Shown piece by piece: positions 59,162-64,000 of a stretch of DNA of 64,000 nt. Numbering within the stretch: position 1 is the first letter of the stretch; every line of letters starts with the position of its first letter. A program made the position numbers and the translations under genes. Source of the stretch: Hyaloperonospora brassicae (lineage: Eukaryota; Oomycota; Peronosporomycetes; Peronosporales; Peronosporaceae); contig CANTFL010000183.1 in the NCBI GenBank assembly GCA_947650285.1, forward strand, positions 1 through 64,000. The letters are read 5' to 3'. Under the pieces are notes generated by a model. That model was not told where the DNA came from. It saw nothing but the letters and a program-made list of their open reading frames with translations, and searched no databases.

Positions 59162-61223
59162 CGTACAAGAATGCAACAAAAAGCAGAGATGATGATGATG
59201 ATGATGATGGAGTTGTGTTGCTGGTAGAGGGGCGTGGGAAAAAAGCGCTTTTGGTTGTGGCGAGTGTGGTTTGCTTGACTTTTTTTTACAGCGAGGCTGG
59301 TTGTAGAGGTTGTTGGAGGTAGAGGCGCAGGTTACTCGGATGGCTACAGTGTGGGGTTGACTGCTTGGAGAAGCGAGCGGATAAATGGAGGACGTTGTGC
59401 GCGGGACATCATGGGCGTGCGTGTGAGAGAGAGAGAGGGGTTGGAGAGAGAGAGAGGTATTGCAACAAGTAGTCGATTCGGTCACGGTGAGAGGACATAG
59501 TTTTCACGCATGTTACAGAACGAGGCGTTTTCAAGACGCTCGAAACCGACTTGCCCGACTTTGCTTACGGTCAAGGTGCTGTTACGTTTCCACGTGACGC
59601 AGTGATAGGACGCTATTCGTACAGCAAGACCACGGTGATCTTTTCGCACAGTGCTACGGCAGGCAGACGGGTGGGGCGTCGTAGCTGCTGCTGCTGCTGT
59701 TACTACTTCTTTTACTACTGGCTCGAGGCACACAGCTGCGATCCAGGAGCGGCTTTTACGACATACGCTGGCAGTGTGGGCATGCAACAATTGGCTGTTA
59801 TCGTGTGTGTGTTTTTTCAGGAGTGGACGCACAAAGGTCTGCGACTCGAACGCGATGCTAACGGCGGCAACTGGACTCATCGTCGCTGGCGGCAGTTGCC
59901 GTTGCGTTCGCTCTCGAGGAGATACAGTAGCTGGCCGTCATTCATTGGTCGTCGCACAAGTTGGTGTCGCCATTGATGGAGCCACTTCGCATTCAGGTCG
60001 GAAGAACTCGATGCGATTGACTGAGACTGACTATTGCCGTGCCAGCTGCCTCACTAGCCCTACCCCGTGGAGAATGTTGGTTTGCACTTGCGCCAAGTAT
60101 GGCGCAACGATGTGCGTGACCAGACCTGGGAAAGGGCAGTCGACGTGACCGTGCGATATGCTGCCGCTTTTCAGCCAATCTGTGACTATGTCGGCGTAAG
60201 AGCAGCTGCTCTGCATGTCGCAGCGGAGACCAAGTCCGAGACTACGCCTGTTGGACACTGACTGACTGAATGCCAGCGCTGTATCAGACAATTGGCCCGA
60301 GGCCGAGTCCTTTTTGTTGGTGATGACGCTTCGGAAAGATACACGAAAATCGCACTGGCGGTCGTCAACGACCAAACGTCTGTCTGTCTGTCTGTCGACG
60401 GAAGCCTTCGGCTGATCACACCCGGGCACTCAGTGTGTGCTCAGCGCCCGGTGCTGCTTGTCTCGCGTAACGGCAGGAACCGCTGTAGCAGTAGGAAGGG
60501 GTGTTGTCTGAGAGGAGACAAAGTGCGCACGATCGCAACGCTTTCGGCAACTTCAACTGCGCTGCAGCCGCATGGTATTTCGCCTTGCCGGCAGCCTCCT
60601 CGTTGGAGGGGAACCACTCGAGTGGTGCAGTGGTCGATTTGAAAACGTGGATGATACCAGGTCTCCAACTGGCACTGGCGTGGTCCGGTGACGTCAGTTA
60701 TCCAGCCAGTACCAGTACGAGTAAAAGTAGCAGTAACAGCAGTCGCAGTCGCAGTAGGAGGAGGAGGAGGAGGAGGAGGGGAGGGGAGGGGAAGTAGCAG
60801 TAGTACGGTCGTAGTACGTTTTTCAAGTCCCATCAGACGACACACAAGTCGTGGCCCTCCTCTTGTTTCGGCAGCATCGCTCCCTAGCCCTATCTCTTCA
60901 ATGTCGATATTGAAGATGGGCAATCTACTTTTGCAATTGGCTTAAACCTAGCACCGCGAGCGTTCATTGGCTCGCTGTTGCCTCAACCCTTCACCAGGTG
61001 CTCACTGAATTTTTTACCCGCTTGCCCTCAGTTAGCAAAAAGACAGCAACAAGTCACTTGCACTCTGTCTGTCGACCGCACACGCCCTCTCGCCCCACAG
61101 TCCAAACAGCAGCAACACAACCAGCAACACAACAGCAGCAACACAAGCAGCACCAGCACCAGTAGGACCCCGTCCAGCAGCAGCCACACAGCCCCAGTAG
61201 TGGTCCACATCTGCTCATTGACA
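59162..61223. promoter_or_regulatory. Divergent promoter region of HDAC and HSF genes
   Basis: About 2 kb between divergent starts. It contains a (GAT)n run (59,188-59,209) and a GA run (about 59,427-59,458) near the HDAC side. A purine-only G-rich tract (60,757-60,791) and CAG/CAA-rich leader sequence (about 61,105-61,165) lie near the HSF side. Frames such as 59,651-60,148 are open but motif-free. No specific factor site is claimed. Confidence 0.45.
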
Positions 61224-62429
61224 ATGCAGGAGACAAACCCTCCCCCGCCGACGCCGCTCGGCCTCACGGACCCCACTGTCCCGTGCACCACCACCAGCAG
61301 CAGTAGCAGCAGCAGCAGCAGCGCGACGACCACGAGCGCCACCACGAGCCGTCGTCCGCGGGCCCAGAGCCTGCAGCACTTTGGCGACAAGTGCGCTGTG
61401 CCGCGCGAGTGCTGCAGCTCGGGCTCGTTCGTGAGCAAACTGTACCGTATGGTGGACTCGGAGCCGTCGACGATCGTCGCGTGGTGCCGCGGCGGCAGCG
61501 CGTTCTGCATTGTCGACCCCAAGCTCATGGCCGAGCACTGTCTGCCCAAGTACTTTCGCCACCGGCGGTTCTCGAGCCTCATTCGGCAGCTCAATTTCTA
61601 CAGCTTTTACCGCGTCCAGGAGGGGCAGCTCACGATCTACCAGCACTCGTTCTTCCGCAAAGGACGGGCGGACCTGCTCGTGCACATTAAACGGCGCGGC
61701 GCCGGCAAGGCCAAAGACCCGTGGTTTGACCCGCTGGCTGCTGCTGCCGCCGCTACAGCGAGCACGAAAGTCGCGGCAGCCGAGTACCCACTGGCGACGG
61801 CCACGAGCGGAGCGCTGACGCCGACGATGCCGTCGACGTCGCTGGGCTTTGTGGCGTGCTACTCGCCCATGGCCAAGTCGGTGGCGCTCGACAACATGTC
61901 GCCGGCTCTAAAGCCTGCGATGGTGCAGCTCTGTCCGCCTTCGGTGGAGCTCGGGAGCCCGGACGTCACGGACGGACTGCTCAAGAAGGACGGGGACCCG
62001 GCGTACCCGTTACTGTCGGCGTTGAGCCCGAAGAGTGAGCTTTTGTTTAGCGACATGATGGACTCGAACGTGTCGCTACACAAGACGCCAAGTGCTTTGG
62101 CGGCAGCGCCGCTGGCGATGGACATTCCGGACTTTCTGACGGACGACTGCAACATTACGCCCGGGCAGAGCGACGACCGGCTGTGTAGTAGTGGCGCGCA
62201 CTCGAACAAGTGCGCGATGGTGTCACGGGACTGCCTGAAGCTGGACGACGTGGAGCACACAGCGCCAGCTCCCGTGCTGGCGCGACAAGAGGGCGAGCCC
62301 GAGCCAGCAAGTTTTGACAATGAGGTGTTTCTGGACTTCGCCAGCGTGGAGCCGGGGGCGTGGGAGGTGCCGCTGTCCCCTTTGAACGACGAAGAGGACG
62401 TCATGCCGTGGCTGGATCTGTGCTTCTAG
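61224..62429 (+). CDS. HSF-type DNA-binding transcription factor
   Basis: 401 residues from ATG at 61,224 (gacaATGc). The frame is open 82 codons upstream but there is only Gln/Asn/Ser low complexity. A Ser/Thr run (about 23-41) precedes a complete heat-shock-factor DNA-binding domain at about 68-160. It includes FVSKLYRMV, W-C-x-G-G-S-A-F, the recognition helix FSSLIRQLNFYSFYR, and FRKGRADLLVHIKRR. No clear HR-A/B heptad coiled coil follows, so trimerisation is not evident. This is common in the expanded HSF families of stramenopiles. The C-terminus is acidic and hydrophobic (SPLNDEEDVMPWLDLCF), activation-domain-like. It likely binds nGAAn elements, with targets unknown. Confidence 0.9.
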   Translation: MQETNPPPPTPLGLTDPTVPCTTTSSSSSSSSSATTTSATTSRRPRAQSLQHFGDKCAVPRECCSSGSFVSKLYRMVDSEPSTIVAWCRGGSAFCIVDPKLMAEHCLPKYFRHRRFSSLIRQLNFYSFYRVQEGQLTIYQHSFFRKGRADLLVHIKRRGAGKAKDPWFDPLAAAAAATASTKVAAAEYPLATATSGALTPTMPSTSLGFVACYSPMAKSVALDNMSPALKPAMVQLCPPSVELGSPDVTDGLLKKDGDPAYPLLSALSPKSELLFSDMMDSNVSLHKTPSALAAAPLAMDIPDFLTDDCNITPGQSDDRLCSSGAHSNKCAMVSRDCLKLDDVEHTAPAPVLARQEGEPEPASFDNEVFLDFASVEPGAWEVPLSPLNDEEDVMPWLDLCF

Positions 62430-63077
62430 ATTGACTATTTCTACGGTTGCCGCCGCCCCCGTGCGGCGATTGACTGATCGATCGATAGACGACGCTGATA
62501 TTTATCCACGCTGCGCAGCCAGTCCGTCCAATGTCCCATGCCCCATATGCCCCTTGCTCGCTCCTTCAAGGCCTTCACGGACGTCCCGTTTCCGTCGTCC
62601 CCGCTCTGACTCGAGTGCCATAGGTACTTTGCAGGCAGGAAGAGGGGTTACATGAAGATAGCAATTCATCAAGCCAAGGGCTAGGCCGTAGCAGTATGTA
62701 AAGTAGGATGTAGGTGCCCAGAGCAGCCGAGTAAACGAACGACGAGGAACATTGCGGTCCATTTGCATTGGTGACGGCCTTAGTTCGGTTGTCACGTTGA
62801 CACGGCGTCTCGGTCCTCGATCTCGCTCAGTCAGTCAATCCGTCAGTCAGTCGGTCAATCGTACGCTCTATACTCGCCGTTGGCGTGGACAAGTAAGTGC
62901 GCCCGCACCTGTCAACAGGCGTAGACGTGTGGGATAGACTATTGTTGATGGCATTTTACCAGCAGCTCGTGCGACATGTGCACGTGCGCTGCAGCTCAAC
63001 ACGACCACTGAAAACTGGATCAACGCACCGTTGCAATCGATTCTTTGCTGCCTCGTTCCGTTCTTGACCGCTCTGCT
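62430..63077. other. 3'-to-3' intergenic region HSF/LTV1
   Basis: Contains short direct repeats of 'cagtcagt' and 'gtcaatc' type at about 62,827-62,862. No gene is supported. Confidence 0.4.
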
Positions 63078-64000
63078 CTAGTACTTGAACACGGACACAC
63101 GTCCTGCCACCGTCTGTGTCGACTGCCGCGCTTCCTCCTCCTTGAACGCCAGCTTTGTCTCCTTCTTTTCAGCGCGCCGCGCCATCTTCTCCATCTTGAC
63201 AGCCGTCTTGCGCGTGCGCTTTTGCTCCTTTGTCTCACTCTTTGGCCTCCGACTCGTCTCAGGCTGCTGCGTCTGGTGCACGTGCTGCTTACTTGCCTCC
63301 GCCTTGTTCGGTTTTGCACTGTCAAACACGCCCAGCGGCATGCCCGTCTTGCGCGACAGCGTCACCTTGTGCTTGCGAGTGTCTCCTTCACCCTCTGCGG
63401 TGCTGCTAAGCACCGGCTGCTTCTTCTTCTTGCGCCGAGTCGGAGCTTCCCGCAGCACTGTCGGGTGGTTGCTCGACGTCGAGTATGTGCTCACAATGGT
63501 CTCGCAGTCCCACTGCTCACGCTCTTCACGCTGCAAATACCGGTTACGCTCATACAGCTCCTGCAGCTCTTTCTTCTCGCGCTCAGCACGCGCCACCTGA
63601 CCTTCGGGCTCCTCTTCCTCCTCTGTCTCTGCACCTTCATCATACTCGTATGCATGACGCTCTGCCTCACACGCCTCCAGCACTTGCTTGAGACGATTGC
63701 CTTCGCGCAGCGGGTTGCCTAGCTTGCCCTCTGCGTCAGCAAGTTCCTGCTGAACAAAGACATAGTCCTCCACCACGGCGTCGAGAAGCTCGCCGTCGAG
63801 CATCTCCTTTCCGCGCGTCTCGGGGTCACCTTCGTCTAGTTCACCGAGCTGCTCGTCGTCGTACTCATCCGCCAGCGTCTTCTCAAAGAGTTCGTCCAGC
63901 ACACGCTGTGCCTCATCTCGACTTTCCAACGTCTCGGCATTCTCGTCGTTGTCTTCGCCTTCTCCATCGCTCAGCTCATCATCGTCTTCGCTATCAGACC
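63078..64000 (-). CDS. LTV1: LTV1 40S ribosome assembly factor, 5' part off the right edge
   Basis: The C-terminal part of an acidic-then-basic protein; the minus frame stays open to the window end. Family signatures in order are FEKTLADEYDDEQLGELDEG, D-C-E-T-I-V-S-T-Y-S-T-S-S-N-H-P (the diagnostic LTV1 segment), LSRKTGMPLGVFDS, and a Lys/Arg-rich coiled C-terminus (KTAVKMEKMARRAEKKETKL). LTV1 acts in late pre-40S maturation and export, placing Rps3/Rps10 at the beak in yeast. The acidic SDSEDDDELSDGEGED stretch at the edge fits the family. The start codon is outside the window. Confidence 0.88.
   Translation of the reverse strand, partial: SDSEDDDELSDGEGEDNDENAETLESRDEAQRVLDELFEKTLADEYDDEQLGELDEGDPETRGKEMLDGELLDAVVEDYVFVQQELADAEGKLGNPLREGNRLKQVLEACEAERHAYEYDEGAETEEEEEPEGQVARAEREKKELQELYERNRYLQREEREQWDCETIVSTYSTSSNHPTVLREAPTRRKKKKQPVLSSTAEGEGDTRKHKVTLSRKTGMPLGVFDSAKPNKAEASKQHVHQTQQPETSRRPKSETKEQKRTRKTAVKMEKMARRAEKKETKLAFKEEEARQSTQTVAGRVSVFKY

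Noticed and set aside
59651..60148. 165-codon frame between HDAC and HSF
   Set aside because: No motif, poor start context, and equally long frames are open on the opposite strand.

Overview
The window looks like a peronosporalean oomycete genome (Phytophthora or downy-mildew type). The main evidence is a giant secreted tandem-LWY effector with a degenerate RxLR/dEER-type leader. Supporting evidence is nearly intron-free genes, Ty1/copia and chromodomain Ty3/gypsy elements, an ankyrin-HDAC fusion, a short-form heat-shock factor and a polyserine-rich coding style. The genus cannot be named from sequence alone.

Region 1 (about 1-45,000) is repeat-rich, AT-richer and gene-poor. It opens with a broken PHD/AAA/bromodomain (ATAD2/Yta7-like) gene running off the left edge. 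A decayed copia element follows (2,338-8,893, paired 439-bp LTRs). Its gag is split by a solo LTR of a second family and its RNase H by another LTR-like insert. Then come a decayed unknown gene (about 10.8-12.2 kb) and the only convincing intact host gene of this half, the 1,210-residue LWY-repeat effector (14,834-18,466, minus). A composite of GATC-rich LTRs lies at 20.9-23.8 kb, followed by assorted relics, a complete solo LTR with a 4-bp target duplication (30,231-31,400), and a long gypsy element with a C-terminal chromodomain (35,156-42,935, minus).

Region 2 (about 45,000-64,000) is a conventional core-gene block. In order it holds an MFS transporter (minus), a P4-type phospholipid flippase with one 3' intron (plus), an ankyrin-repeat class II histone deacetylase (minus), an HSF-domain transcription factor (plus) and the C-terminal part of the 40S assembly factor LTV1 (minus, cut by the right edge). 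The genes alternate in strand and show no operon logic. The HDAC and HSF genes share a roughly 2-kb divergent promoter region.

The most unusual signal is in the gypsy element. Its whole internal region, on coding and non-coding parts alike, is studded with short near-perfect inverted repeats (arms of 7-11 bp, loops of 0-13 nt). Many are a few tens of bases apart, far above the roughly one 8-bp-arm case expected by chance over this length. The same element carries a decayed antisense reading frame whose coiled-coil end overprints the integrase-chromodomain linker of pol. A perfect 27-bp hairpin (43,708-43,772) and a palindromic 80-bp tandem repeat just upstream of the effector are further structural features worth checking.
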